Assembly: GCA_028751875.1 (NCBI GenBank)
Contig: CM054140.1
Span: forward strand, 32,101,393 to 32,165,392
Source: Rapana venosa
Lineage: Eukaryota > Mollusca > Gastropoda > Neogastropoda > Muricidae
Reading direction: 5' to 3'
Length of the DNA stretch: 64,000 bases
A program made the position numbers and the translations under genes. Position 1 is the stretch's first letter, and every line of letters starts with the position of its first letter. Under the pieces are notes generated by a model. It had not been told where the DNA came from and ran no database searches. It worked only from the letters and a program-made list of their open reading frames with translations. This document shows, piece after piece, positions 1 to 13,700 of the stretch.

Positions 1-247
1 TCTGTTTTCAGTACCACTTCCAGCATCATTTAAATGATCGTAATGTGAAACTACTGCATTCTGTTTTCAGTACCACTTCCATTATTATTTAAATGATGGT
101 AATGTGAAACTACTCCATTCTGTTTTCAGTACCACCTCCACCATCATTTAAATGATCGTAATGTGAAACTGCTGCATTCTGTTTTCAGTACCACTTCCAG
201 CATCATTTAAATGATCGTAATGTGAAACTGCTGCATTCTGTTTCCAG
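1..247 (+). repeat. 59-bp tandem array containing the exon 1 acceptor
   Basis: About four units of 59 bp, each starting CTGTTTTCAGTACCACTTCC. AG ends fall at 11, 70, 129, 188 and the true 247. The unit includes the first ten exon bases. The array may extend left of the window. Confidence 0.92.
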
Positions 248-368
248 TACCACTTCCGTCATGCTCAGAGTGGAGCGGAGGTGTCCGGGAGCAGTTCATG
301 ATGATCCTGTACAACCTGCAGGCTCTCCACATCCGCGCCTCCTACTTCAACCTGGTGGATGAAGTCAG
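248..368 (+). CDS. Laminin alpha exon 1 of window: end of laminin IV (B) domain
   Basis: The frame enters with two bases of a split codon and ends in phase 2 before GTGGGT. It encodes EWSGGVREQFMMILYNLQ followed by ALHIRASYFNLVDEV, the usual REQFMM...L..L..L.IRA.Y end of a laminin IV domain. The acceptor CAG at 245-247 is the last of five copies of the same acceptor spaced 59 bp apart. Confidence 0.88.
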
Positions 369-1697
369 GTGGGTGAAGGCCTCTCCTCTGCAGCAGTCTG
401 TCACTTTTGTATGGAAACACTTTTGTATGGAAACACTATTGTGTGGAAAGACTATTATTCACCTATAACTGCGTTTAGGGATGGTTTCCTAAGTATGTTT
501 ATGGATTTTGTTTAAATGTGGGGGGGGGGTGAGATTGTCGAAAGAAGGAAGGGGAGCAGGTGGGTGGGTAAGTTGAGGTAAGCAAGCAAAGGCATTTGGA
601 ATGATGGTTGAAACAGTGAAACTTGGGGTCAGTTTTTTTGTATGTGTGTTTTTGCCCAACAAGTATTTGGGATCCCTTTGCTTTTTGGTATGCTTGTTTT
701 TACCCTCAGGAGAAGAGAAAGATAGAAAAAGACAGTCACCCCATGCATCTGGCGGTAGTTTTAAAAGTGTTTATTAGCATTTTTTTGGGACCAACATTAC
801 AAGTATCACTCCAGCCTGGTTGACGCTAGTTTTCGTTGTGGTGGGAAACGTGGAGTGTAGCCCTGTAGTGTTAACCATCAGTGGCCTGACATGGATGCAG
901 ACATCTAATTGTATGAGGGGAAAAGCCTAGGTATGATTTACCTAGGTTAGATCAGATGAACAGCCAAGTGTAAGGTAGCAGCACTGACATATAAAAAAAA
1001 AAGGTTATCTGGACCTCCTTGACCTCCTGAAAGCACCCCTCCCCCTACTAAACGAAGGAAAAAAACAAAGGAGCCATAAACAACAAAGGAGCCATAAACA
1101 ACAAAGAAAACCTCAGAAACGCTCTCCCCCTAAAAAAACCAAAACAAAACAACAACAAACAAACAAAAACCCACACAACCAAAAAACAAAAACCAAACCA
1201 AAAAACAAACCCCATAACAATGAAATAAACAACGAAAAATATCTGCCTTCAGATAATATGTAGTTGATTTGCCATTTTGCAGCTAATAGCCAGAATTTGG
1301 CTCATAAATGAATATCCTGATTCCCCCCCCCCCCTTTTTTTTTTTTTTGCTGAAAAGAAAAAGGTACACTAACATGGGGTTATTTTTAATAACGGGAACT
1401 TGTGGATTTCACCTGTCCTCTATCTACCTGGCTTGTTGCAGGTTGTCTGACGTGAGCATGGAGTTTGCCTCGGAGACAGGACCTGGAGAATCGGCCAGAA
1501 CTGTGGAGCAGTGTCAGTGTCCCCCGAGTTACCAGGGCACTTCCTGTCAGGTACTGCTGTTCTGTCCCCTGGGAATAAAACTAATCTCTGTGTGTGTGTG
1601 TGTGTGGTCTGATTTGCTTCTAAACATGAAAGAGCATTGGCTGTTGTTAATGCTACTGCAGTGTTTTCTTTGTTGTCATATAGACTATAACAAGGAG

Positions 1698-1766
<69 letters not shown>

Positions 1767-4700
1767 ATGTACTTGTTGGTTTATGGAACCATTGTTGGTT
1801 TCTGGACCATATTGGTCATGACGTAGTCACTTTCTGCTTTTGTCTGTGATCTGTCCTGTGCAGCTCAAGAATTCTTTTTTTTTTGTTTTTTGGTTGCATA
1901 GAGTGTACAGACAAGACTTGAAGATGTTGATGTAGACACTTTTTTTTTTAAACATGTACTTATTTTGTCTATATTCAGGATAAAGTCTGTTTGTTATATG
2001 GTGGCTTACATGTACTTAACTTATTTTGTCTGTATTCAGGTAAAGTCTGTTTGTTATACGCTGGCTTACTGATGCTGTCCATTTGTTCTTTGATATGTCT
2101 GTGTTTTTTTTAATCCAATTTTATCGGCGTTATTATCCATGAAGTCAGAATGCAGCTACCTTCATGGTGGGGAAAAATGGCGTCATACGCAAAATCTCAC
2201 CATTGGTGAACCTCGGAGCTCCAGCTGAGGAACGAAGAAACAAAATCTGAGGTAGTGAACTTCACTGAGCTACAGTCTCTCTGTTTTGAGCAGCATGCAG
2301 AATCATCATTCCTTCGGATGAGACTACAAACCGAGGCCCCGTGTGCGAACGCATGCAGAACACTTTGCGCACACATTAAATCCTGTTCCGCTTTTTGTAA
2401 GAGTAGGCCATTGTGTGCTGTGGAAACAGATGACAGAATTGACAAAACCGCATTCACACGGGGACTGGATGTGAAAAAGCACCTAAGTGCTTATTCCATT
2501 ATCCTCGTTATAAAAGAATAAAATAAACTAAAAATATCATGAGTTTCTTCGTTAAGACAAGAAAATCCATGATCTAAGAAGATGACAGCCATGATGTGGA
2601 CTCTGTGGTCAATGGGACTGTAATCACCGTTATTGGATTGTATTCATGTAATTATTTTCACATTTTTGTGACTTTTAAAAAAATAATGTCAGTATTGTCA
2701 TTATTGAATTCTGCACTGGTATGATAGTGATCACTAAATATGTGTTGCTGTGTTATTCTCCTGTGGTAAATGTTTTCCTTTTTAATTTTTATGTACGGCT
2801 TGTAACACAATTGAATTTCTCTGTTTGTGAGATAATGATAAAGTGGTTGATTGATTGATTGATTGATGTGTTTGTGTGTGTGTGTGCAGGAATGTGCCCG
2901 AGGCCATTACCGCTCTCGCTCCACTCCCTACCTGGGCATCTGTGTCAAGTGCAACTGTAACGGACACACAGAGGACTGTGATGTCAACACTGGAGAATGC
3001 TTTGTGAGTGGAAAATGGCAACAGAGATGGGAGATGGGTCACTCTAATGTTTGTTTCTGTTATGGATCATAGATATGTTTTCAAAAGAGCAAGTCAGATT
3101 GGTAGTGAAGTCGTTGTAGATTTTTGTGTTTGTTTTCAGACAAAGGGAAAGCTCATGTTAAGAAGACTTCTTGAAAGTATCAATGTTCATGTAAGTAAAA
3201 AACGAAAAGAATACAAGTGTTGATCTTTCTAGAATGTTTTTTTAATTAAAATTTTTTTTTTCCAGAATATTGTGTGTGCTATGATTTGGCAGTTGAGCTG
3301 TTTAAATACTTGACAATGTGTTCTGTTTGAGATATGTGGAGGATAAGTTGGGAACAGCACTCTCTGTCTAACAACAAAGGGCAGAAATGGATAAGTTTTC
3401 ATGTAAGACACAGCTTTTTGGGTACATTCTAAGTGCGTTAAGTATTGGTTGTCTTCATGTATTATGCTTACTTGTTGCAGACAGTGTGTTTGTTCTTGTT
3501 GTTTGAAAATTAATTGGTGAGAAATAATTTTTTAATAGGCAAGTATGCAAAGAAGGAACATGGTTGTAAACAGTCTTTTGAAAAGATTAAAAACAAATTT
3601 CACATCATTTGGCTTTTTTGTTTTTTGTATTTTTTAAAAGTATTTATTTATTTATTTTGTAGATAACAAACACGAGTGTTTTCTGGCACTGGCATGAAGA
3701 CTTTGTGTTTCAGAACTGTCAAGGAAACACGACAGGCCCCCAGTGTGAGCAGTGCCTGCCTGGTTTCTTTGGTGACCCTACCACGGGAGACTGTCAGATC
3801 TGCTCCTGCCCTCTGCCCCTGCCCTCCAACAAGTCGGTCATGTTTCTCTCTGTGTAGCTTGTCGTATGTGTTCATGTCTGTGCTGCATACCATGTGTCAA
3901 TCATGTGTATGCATGTGTTGTAAATAATGTTGGTTTTTATCGCTGGCCTTGTTTTTATCAGAAGAAAATATACTTGTTATGTCCCATGAATGCTTCTGAT
4001 ATGAGCTTTTGATCCTTGTCTCGGGGTCTTTAACATGTGCTGCGATGGAATGTGGACTCCTGTGTGGAGGTGTTATTGTTCGTCAACATTTTGCCTGCAC
4101 TTCATTATAAATCGTGTTTTTTTCTTCTCATTCTTCAGCTAAAGCTCCGAGGTTCACCAATGGTGAGACGTTGCGTGTGTGACCATTTTTGCCCACCATG
4201 AAGGTAGCCTCATTCCTAGTTTGGGGATGCATTCTTCCTATTTGTTTGGAAAATTTTGTTTATAAAGTGATTGAGAGAGTGCCTTCATGCGTCCATCTCC
4301 AAATGCACGTATCTCATGGAATGTTATTGCACGTTATCAGTCACACGGTTACAACTCCAATTTTTGTGTGTGCAATCTGCATAGCTTTGTGCAAAGAGAA
4401 TGCGTGGAGACTGTGCAGTTCCATCATTTTTCTTGTTTCCCCCGCCCCCTTCCTCCCCCACCCATCACCCTATTTGTGAGTCATGGGTGCTTCTGCTGAT
4501 GGAGGTAACAGTCAGAAAACTGTGTACAGTTCCCCTGACTCTGTTGATGTTGGAATGCCCACAGTGAAACCTGGTCTTGCAGAGGATCACTGCGAGAAGT
4601 TAAAATCATTTCTTTTAATTAAACTACATGACATTAACAACTGTGGTTTCCATTTGTTCGGAAGAGAGGATGAGAAATGTATTTGTTTCAGTCAGATTTT

Positions 4701-5508
4701 GGATACAGGGAAAGTTTTTGGGTGTGATTTTTGGTTCCTTGGCTAGAGCTCTGAGGTTCACCACAGGTGAGATTATTGAGCATGTGACATTATTTTGCCC
4801 ACCATTTAGGTAGCCGCATTCTTTCTTCGGGAATGCTAAGCGTGAGACTGCTGTATGCATTAGAAAATTGTTGTTGTCATTCATTCTTTCTTGTACGAAT
4901 GGCTTCGGGTAAAAGGCAGAACAGGTTTTTTATTGTGTGCAAGATGTTCTACATACATTCACACACACACATTGTTTACTGTCTCATCTGAAGGACTTTC
5001 AGGGAAGTGGAGTTGGTACTAATAGTCAACTCCAGGGTAAAAGCTCAAAAAGAGGTTTGCTCCCAGTCCTTCGAATCGCGAGTATATACATATTCTCTTA
5101 TTCGACAGTACCTCTGTCAACATCAATTTGAAAAAGACAAAGAAGAAGTAGATCATTGTGTACAGTGTGTGAGGAGTGATGGTGACACTTAACCTAAGGA
5201 CCACCTGACAGGTGACTGGCGTGTGTGGGTTGGTTGCAGCTTTGCCACAGAGTGTCGCCTGGCTCCGGATGGGGTGAGAACCTACTGCACCTGCATCCCT
5301 GGCTACTACGGACCTACCTGTGAAAGGTGAGCAGCAGAGGCACAAGTGCATGTGTATGCCGCACACACATATCTGTATGCATGTGCGCACACATTCACAT
5401 GCGTGCACACTCATACGTGCATGTGTGTGCACACATGCACAAACTTACTCTCATAGTTAGCCCATGATCTATCGCACACACACACCCACACATGCATGCA
5501 CACACACA

Positions 5509-5567
<59 letters not shown>

Positions 5568-7679
5568 AAGGCACTAAAGGTAGCATAAAAGAGAGTAAGT
5601 TTTTGATCTTCCCACAGAAGCAGTTTTGGACAGGTCTTCATGTACAAATGCACATGCATATGTTTTCACACATGTGCACACACACACATGCACGCACATA
5701 TGTTACACACACATGCACACATCACATGCACACACACATACACACCTGAATACACACACACACACCCACAGACACACGCACAACACACGCATGCACTTAC
5801 ATACACACACACTCTCACACACACACACTTACTTGTATGTATCCACACATCCTCTCTTGTTGTTGACCATTTACATTCTGTTTCATGCTAATACTGATCA
5901 TTCTTCATCATAACAAAACAAACCGTTTTCTCTAATACTCGCCCTTCTTCATAATCAAAATCAAAAACAATATTTTTACTTCACCTTCCCAGCTGTGCTC
6001 CTGGTTACTACGGCAACCCGCGGGAGGTGGGCAGCTACTGCCAGCCGTGTCGCTGCAACGACAACATCGACGTGACGGACCCCCACGCCTGCGACCGTTT
6101 CACCGGCGTCTGCAAGCTGTGTCAGAACAACACAGCGGGCGACGACTGCTCCCAGTGCCGCGACTGGTTCTGGGGGGATGCTGTGGTCAGAAAGGATTGT
6201 GCCGGTGAGGGTGGGGTGGGGTGGGAGTGGGGTGGGGTGGGGTGGGGTGGGAGTGGGGTGGGGTGGGAGTGGGGTGGGGTGGGAGTGGGGTGGAGTGGGG
6301 GGGTGGGGTGAGGTGAGGTGGAGGGAGTGGGGTGGGGTGGAGTGGGGTGGATCGGATCACATTGTATAATATTGTGTTGTGTTGTGTTGTATTGTATCGT
6401 ATTGTATTGTATCGTGTTATACTGTTATCATATTGTATTAGTATTATATTGTTTTGTATTGTATTGTTTTCGTATGTATGTATCATATTTTATTGTATCG
6501 TATTTTATTGTATCGTATCGTATTGTATCGTATTATACTGTTATCATATTGTATTGAATTAGTATTATATTGCATTGTATAATATTGTGTTGTATTGTAT
6601 CGTATTTTATTGTATCGTATTGTATTGTATCATATTGTATTGTATCATATTGTACTGTTATATTGTATTAGTGTTATATTGCATTGTATTGCATTGCATG
6701 ATATTGTATTGTATTGTTTTGTATGTATTGTATTGTTTTGTATTGTATCATATTGTATCATATCGTAATGTATTGTATTGTATCCTATTGTATTTTGTAC
6801 CATTTTCTGCAGGTTTCTATGGGTTAAATTTGGGCTACTGTATGTGGGCAGAGTGCCTTACCACAAATCACCTGTTGTAGTGGGGGTTTTTTGTGCGTTT
6901 TTTTTCCTTTTCCACTTAACATCAGTGTGTGTGTGTCTTCGATTTTACATCTGTTCATTTAAAGTGATATTGCATCTGTGTTTTTTAATGAGCATTTTTT
7001 TTCGACATAATTTTTGCCAGGGACAATTCTCTTGTTGCTGTGGGTTCTTTTATGTGCGCTGTACGCAAGACCTTGGTTTATTGTCTTATCTGAAAAGCTA
7101 GCACACATACCAGCTCTGTAAGTCTAGTGGATGAAATAGTTGGCTCTAGCGGGGATTGAACCTGCATTTCTTGGTGTTTAAGGCAGGTGGGTTACCTATA
7201 GACCACCAATCCATGTTCCTACCCATTTGTCCTTCCCAATAGCGCCCCCCCTATATCGTACAAAGGGTAGTTGTCAGATGCTTAATGGCATGGTAGCACA
7301 TTTTTGCCCATGTGACAGGCAGCAAAAGTTGCTGTCTGAGCGTTCAAAGAAGAATATACAAAGAGTGGTAACTGGAGTGAAAAAAAGGAACAAAAATGAC
7401 TTGTTATAATTTTGTTTTTATTTGTCATGCTTATTCTATTATCCTCGAAATAAAAGAGTGAAATAAAAGAATACAGTATAAATACATAACATGTGTGCAC
7501 ACACACACACACAACACACATACAAACACAGACACAGTGTGCTGGTGGGAACAGATGACAGAATTTACAAAATCGCATACACACAGGGACTGGATGTAAA
7601 AAAGCACATAAGTGCTTATTCCATTATCCTCGATATAAAAGAATAAAATAAAAAATAAACAAACAAAAACAGACACACA

Positions 7680-7758
<79 letters not shown>

Positions 7759-10700
7759 CCTATCTTATCCATACTCAAACAACACATGTCCAAATATAGC
7801 TTTATCAGTGCACATACACTGACATAATGCAATGTACAGGTATTATTATTTCATGTTTTTTTTGTAACATGAAACTTGTAGTGTTTTTTTTGTTTTTTTT
7901 TATTTGAATATAACGATTGATATGCTTCAAGAGTATGACATGCAATGATCTGTAAAGTTCTCTAGAATTCAGTCTTCAGGATTTGTGATATGTAATTTGA
8001 TACGATATAAAGTATGTGGAAACTTGTATCACACTTCATCCTGAAGTAACCCAAAGACACAATGACACATATTGGTCCTGTGAAATAACAAGAGTATGAC
8101 AGGTATGTTTACATGAACATCCTTAAGTATTTTGTGTGTTGTTGTTGTTTAGCGTGCACATGTGACCAGTGTGGATCGGCGTATTGTGACAAGACCAACG
8201 GTTTCTGTGAATGTAAGCCCAACATCATCGGCAACACCTGTGACCGCTGTGCGGTGAGTTCCACTTGTCTTTTTTAAAATTTATTTTTTTATTGTATCTT
8301 TCAAATGTGTTGTGAAACAGCATTCAGTGCTGGCATACAAAGATACAAGTTGCAGGCAAGTGCATATGCAGACCTTTCATACAGATGTGTAAAGACCCTT
8401 GTACATCAGTTGTGTACACAGACATACTGACATGCATATATTCATGGGTGCAAGTGTACTCGATTGCATTCACATACACACATGCACGTGCATGCTTGCA
8501 CATGCACACACACATGCATGCGAATGCACACACACTCACACACACTCTTTCTCTATTTCTCTCTCTCTTACTCACTCACTCAACTTACTTAGAAAAAACA
8601 CTTTTTTCCTGACTTGGTATCTTCTCACAGGAGACGGAACGTTTGAAGTGATTGGCTACGGTATTGCTTCGAACATTTTTTGTTTTATTTATTCGTTTTT
8701 GTAATTTCAATTCTTATTGATAATTGTTATATATGTTTTTAAATCACGTTTCAGCCTAACACATGGGGCTACGAATATTGCGATGGATGCCGAGACTGTG
8801 AGTGCGGCATTGGAGCGGTGACCCCTCAGTGTGACCTGAGGAACGGTCGGTGTGACTGTCAGCCAGGTGTGCAGGGCGAGAAGTGTGATCGCTGCATGCC
8901 GGGCCACTGGAACCTGGCGCCCAACGGCTGCCTGAGTAAGGAATCGTATTTGTCTGTGTATGTCTTGAGTAGGGAATCGTATTTGTCTGTAAATGTCATC
9001 ATATTTGTCTGTAACTGTCTTGTGTAAGGAATCGTATTTGTCTGTAAATGTCTTGAGTAAGGAATCGTATTTGTCTGTAAATGTCTTGTGTAAGGGATTA
9101 TCTTGTGTAAGGGATCGTATTTGTCTGTAAATGTCTTGAGTAAGGAATCGTATTTGTCTGTAAATGTCTTGTGTAAGGGATTATCTTGTGTAAGGGATCG
9201 TATTTGTCTGTAAATGTCTTGGGTAAGGAATCGTGTTTGTCTGTAAATGTCTTGTGTAAGGTATCGTATTTGTCTGTAAATGACTTGTGTAAGGAGTCGT
9301 ATTTGTCTGTAAATGACTTGTGTAAGGAGTCGTATTTGTCTGTAAATGTCTTGTGTAAGGAATCGTATTTGTCTGTAAATGTCATCGTATTTGTCTGTAA
9401 CTGTCTTGTGTAAGGAATCGTATTTGTCTGTAAATTCTTGTGTAAGGAATCATATTCGTCTGTAAATGTCTTGTGTAAGGAATCGTATTTGTCTGGAAAT
9501 GTCCTGTGTAAGGAATTGTATTTGTCTGTAAATGTCTTGTGTAAGCAATCATATTTGTCCGTAAATGTCTGGTGTAAGGGATCATATTTGTCTGTAAATG
9601 TCTTGTGTAAGCAATCATATTTGTCTGTAAATGTCTTGTGTAAGGGATCACATTTGTCTGTAAATGTCTTGTGTAAGGAATCGTATTTGTCTGTAAATGT
9701 CTTGTGTCAGGAATCATATTTGTCTGTACATGTCTTGAGTAAGGAATCGTATTTGTCTGTAAATGTCTTCTGTTTTGTTTTGTTTTTTTGGTCTTCTGCT
9801 ATGTATGTATGTTTGTCCGTCGTGTCCGACGATGACCTCCAAAACAGCAGAGGAGGCAGCTGCTGTTTTGGAAACTGGGCAGAAATTTGATTATAGTGGA
9901 GATGCCTTGCCCACAGCACATCCCCACTCTCTTGGCCAAGTGGGCATAAGGACTGTCAGCATTGGAGATGCTCTCCAAAGGCCAACCAGCCCCCAGGGCT
10001 GCAGCACATAAGGACTGTGCGAGTCAAGCCTCCTAGTCAGAGTCATAGTCGATCACTAAAGACTAAGCTGTAAAGTGGAATTCCATGAGCCTCTCACCTT
10101 GCTGTTGCCCCCAGCATCAATGGTTTAATCAATAACTGTGATAAAGCCCAGGCGCTGACAAGCCCTGAGGTTCACCAATGGTTAAGAAGCCAATTGGCCC
10201 GTTTGCGGAAGATATGTAGTTAACAGCGTTGAGAACTGATTGAAGAGTATGATATCGGTTACAGGTGTAACTGCTGCGATGGAGCGTGGGTTGAGAGAAC
10301 CTGATGAAGAGTATGACATCTGTTACAGAGTGTAACTGCTTGACGGATGGAGCGGTGGGTTGTGACGAGAACAGTATGATATCTGTTACAGAGTGTAACT
10401 GTTTGACGGATGGAGCGGTGGGTTGTGACGAGAACACGGGCGCCTGTATGTGTCTTCCGGGAGTGACGGGATCTCAGTGTGACCGCTGCCTGGATCGCTG
10501 GGTGCTGGTGCCAGGTCAAGGCTGTCAAGGTCAGCGCTGCCCTCTGTTCTGTCACCGTAGCCCTGAAATTTTGGGTTGCTTGCTTGCTGCAAATAATTGT
10601 GGTGCTTGGTTTTTAGTTTTAGAATAATTGGTGAAGATTGCTTTGTTGGCAGACATATTTGCAAATATTGAATTACATTGTTTTGTCTTCCGTTGTAGTA

Positions 10701-13700
10701 GTACATTTGCAGCTCTGAATAAGATTTCAGTTTGCTTGACTTTTTGAAGTGATTTGGGGTGTGTGTGTGTGTGTGGGGGGGTTATTTAATTTATTTTTTT
10801 GCTTTTTGCTGAAATGGTTATAATGTTTTACTTTAGGAAGAAGCAGGTAACTGCTGTGTGTGTATGTCTCTGTGTGTGTGTGGATGTGCATGCATGTGTA
10901 TACATGATTTTAAGTAAGTATTCTTCCGTGGTCATAATTTCATTTTTGTGAATTAGCAAAATGGGAAGACCCCCCTCCCCCATTCCAAACCCACTATGAT
11001 CGATAAGTGAGCACTGTTAAATCATGGTTCTTGTCATTTAAAATCATGAGGTTTTATTCTGTCAACTTGTTGTAAAAGACAGAAGAAGATTTATGATGTT
11101 AATGAATTTTTACACTGTCAGTATGTAGCCAATGAAGATGACTGTTATTTCTCCCCTGCTCAGAATGTGACTGCTGACTGCATCCGTCAGTGATGTTGTA
11201 AGAGAAAGAAAACTGACGTTTATGCTTGCTGTTATTTCTTTCCTCAGAATGTGACTGCTGTATCCATCTGTTGTTGTTGTTGTCGGAGAAAGAAGACTGA
11301 TGTTTCTTTCTTGATTTCCTCAGAATGTGACTGCTGCATCCATCTGTTGTTGTTGTCGTCGGAGAAAGAAGACTGATGTTTCTTTCTTGATTTCCTCAGA
11401 ATGTGACTGCTGCATCCATCTGTTGTTGTTGTCGTCGGAGAAAGGAGACTGATGTTTCTTTCTTGATTTGCGCAGAGTGTGACTACTGCATCCATCTTTT
11501 GCTGGACGATCTCGATGTCCTGGATCGTAACATCAGCACCGTGCGTCGTCAGTTGGCTGATGTGTCTGTGGGTGTGGGTGCCTTCAACCGTCTGGGACAG
11601 TACAACGCCACCGTCTCTCAGTTACGAGTACGGGTTTGGTTTTGTGTGTGTGTGTGTGTGTGTGTGTGCACATTGTGTTTGTTCTTGTCTCTCTTTGCTG
11701 TGTACTTTGTTTTTTAGTAAATCTTAGAATTCTTGATTTATCGTCAGTTTGTCTGTCTGTCTGTCTGTGTCTGTCTCTGTCTGTCTGTCTCTGTCTGTCT
11801 GTCTATCTTTCTGTCTGTCTGTCTATAGATTTATACTTGTATATAAGGTTTGGTTGTACAGATTTTGCTAGGTTGTACTGGCAGACTTTGTATATATGAA
11901 CTTAACTTTTGGAGGGGTTCTTTTACTGAAGCATAACCCTGGTAAAACACAAGCCCTTGAATGCAGACATGAATGATTTGTGTCTTTATTACGCATATTT
12001 AATTGATCTTCAGTATGTATGAAATCAAAGTCAGACTAGCCATGGCAACATCTTCCATGACAAAACTCACCACCATATGGAAAAGTAAAGAGATCAGTTT
12101 CCCAATCAAACTAAAGCTCTACAAAGCCCTAATTCAGACTATCCTGCTGTACGGAAGTGAAACCTGGACATTGACTGCTGAAACAGCAAAGCGAATCCAG
12201 TCATTTGAAACAAAATGCCATAGAAAACTGCTGGGCATATCCTGGAGAGAACGAAAGACCAATGAATTTGTCAAGAGTCAAATAACATGGCTGGCAGGTC
12301 CACAGGAACCCCTTCTCACCATTGTCAAGAAGAAAAAGCTGACATGGTTCAGCCACATCACCCGCCACAACACTCTGCCAAAAACGGTACTGCAGGGAAC
12401 ACTCGAAAGTGGCAGAAAGAGGGGAAGACAGAACAAGTCATGGATGGACAACATCAGAGAATGGACCAGGATGAATGACTCGGCACTACTGCACAGAGCC
12501 GAGGACCGAGATGGATGGAGGAGGCTTACCACGGCATTGTCTTTCGTGTCTCCTCCACGACCGCCAAGGTCACGGGACTGATGATGATGATAATGTATGT
12601 TTGAAAGGGGAGTAAGGCAGGTCTGCCCAAAACTGGACCAGGAATTTTGCAAAAATGACCTCCCGTAATCATTCATTTTCAACATGGCTGAGATTTGAAC
12701 CCGTGCCCTGTGAAATGCTGTTGGGTGTTCCCCAGCTTAACACTGGGTGTGCCCAGAACATGCATGGTCTCATTATCACACCTGGGAATCACTGTGAGAC
12801 TGTACACTCTGGATGAGAAATTTGCATGTATGTCTGTTTTCATGTATATTGTCATGTTTGGCAGCCATACTCTGACTTCAGAGGATTTTATTCTCGTTAT
12901 AAGGTGAATACAATTTGTTATGCTCAGAGTTTATCATCAGGAGAAGAATTTTTTTTTTGGGAAAAGGCAAGCTTCTATTGTATTATTTGTGAGTTGTACA
13001 TAGAAAAGATAGGGTTACTGATCACAGTGATGTGTGTGATTTACATAAGGCGATAAATCAATGCCACCCTCATTGACTCAACACAACAGCTGTGAGAAAA
13101 AGCACACTTAAACTAAAGTTGGTGACAAATAAAACAAAGCAAAAAGAAAACGAAAGAAAATCACACATTTTGATGTAGTTTTTACGTGCGTTTTTTTTTG
13201 CATATGCTACACTCCCCTCCTCCCCCCCCCCAAAAAAAAAAGAAAACGTAACAGTTATGTACAACAGTTTCATACACACGTTTAATACATAGTAGTCGAC
13301 AACCTCAAAGCCAGTCTGACTGGGGGAATGGAGGAAGCTGGTTACAAAATCTTAATCAGTGCCCGCCTCCTCCCCCCCACCCCACCCCCCACGGACCATG
13401 AGTCTACGGGATGGAGGTGAGGCGAGGTAGAATCAACAAAATACAGGTAAAAAATTTTTTTTAATGTGATCATCATGTAATTCAAAGTAGTGACCTGTTG
13501 TTGTGTGTGGTGTGGGCAGCCTCAGGTGTCTGAGCTGTACACTGTGGACAGGGAGGACCTGCAGAGGATGCTGGACCCTCTGAAGCAAAGCCTGGCCTCC
13601 GTGGAGAGCGACGCCAGAGAAACCCTGGACAAGGTGCGTCCAGGTCTTCTCCTCCTTTCTGTGTGTGTGTGTGTGGTGGTCACTTTTAATTTCTCTCTCT

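Noticed and set aside
3676..3927. Alternative frames overlapping exon 4 on both strands
   Set aside because: Shadows of the LE exon. The laminin frame with its cysteine spacing and matching phases is the real one.
9098..9890. Frames repeating CKESYLSVNVL (plus) and FTDKYDSLHK (minus)
   Set aside because: The 33-bp array period is a multiple of three, which keeps frames open on both strands. No start context or protein-like complexity.
10304..10391. Separate extra exon between exons 8 and 9
   Set aside because: No donor follows the copied exon start (GAGAACAGTATG), so it can only act as an alternative acceptor extension, and it is reported as such.
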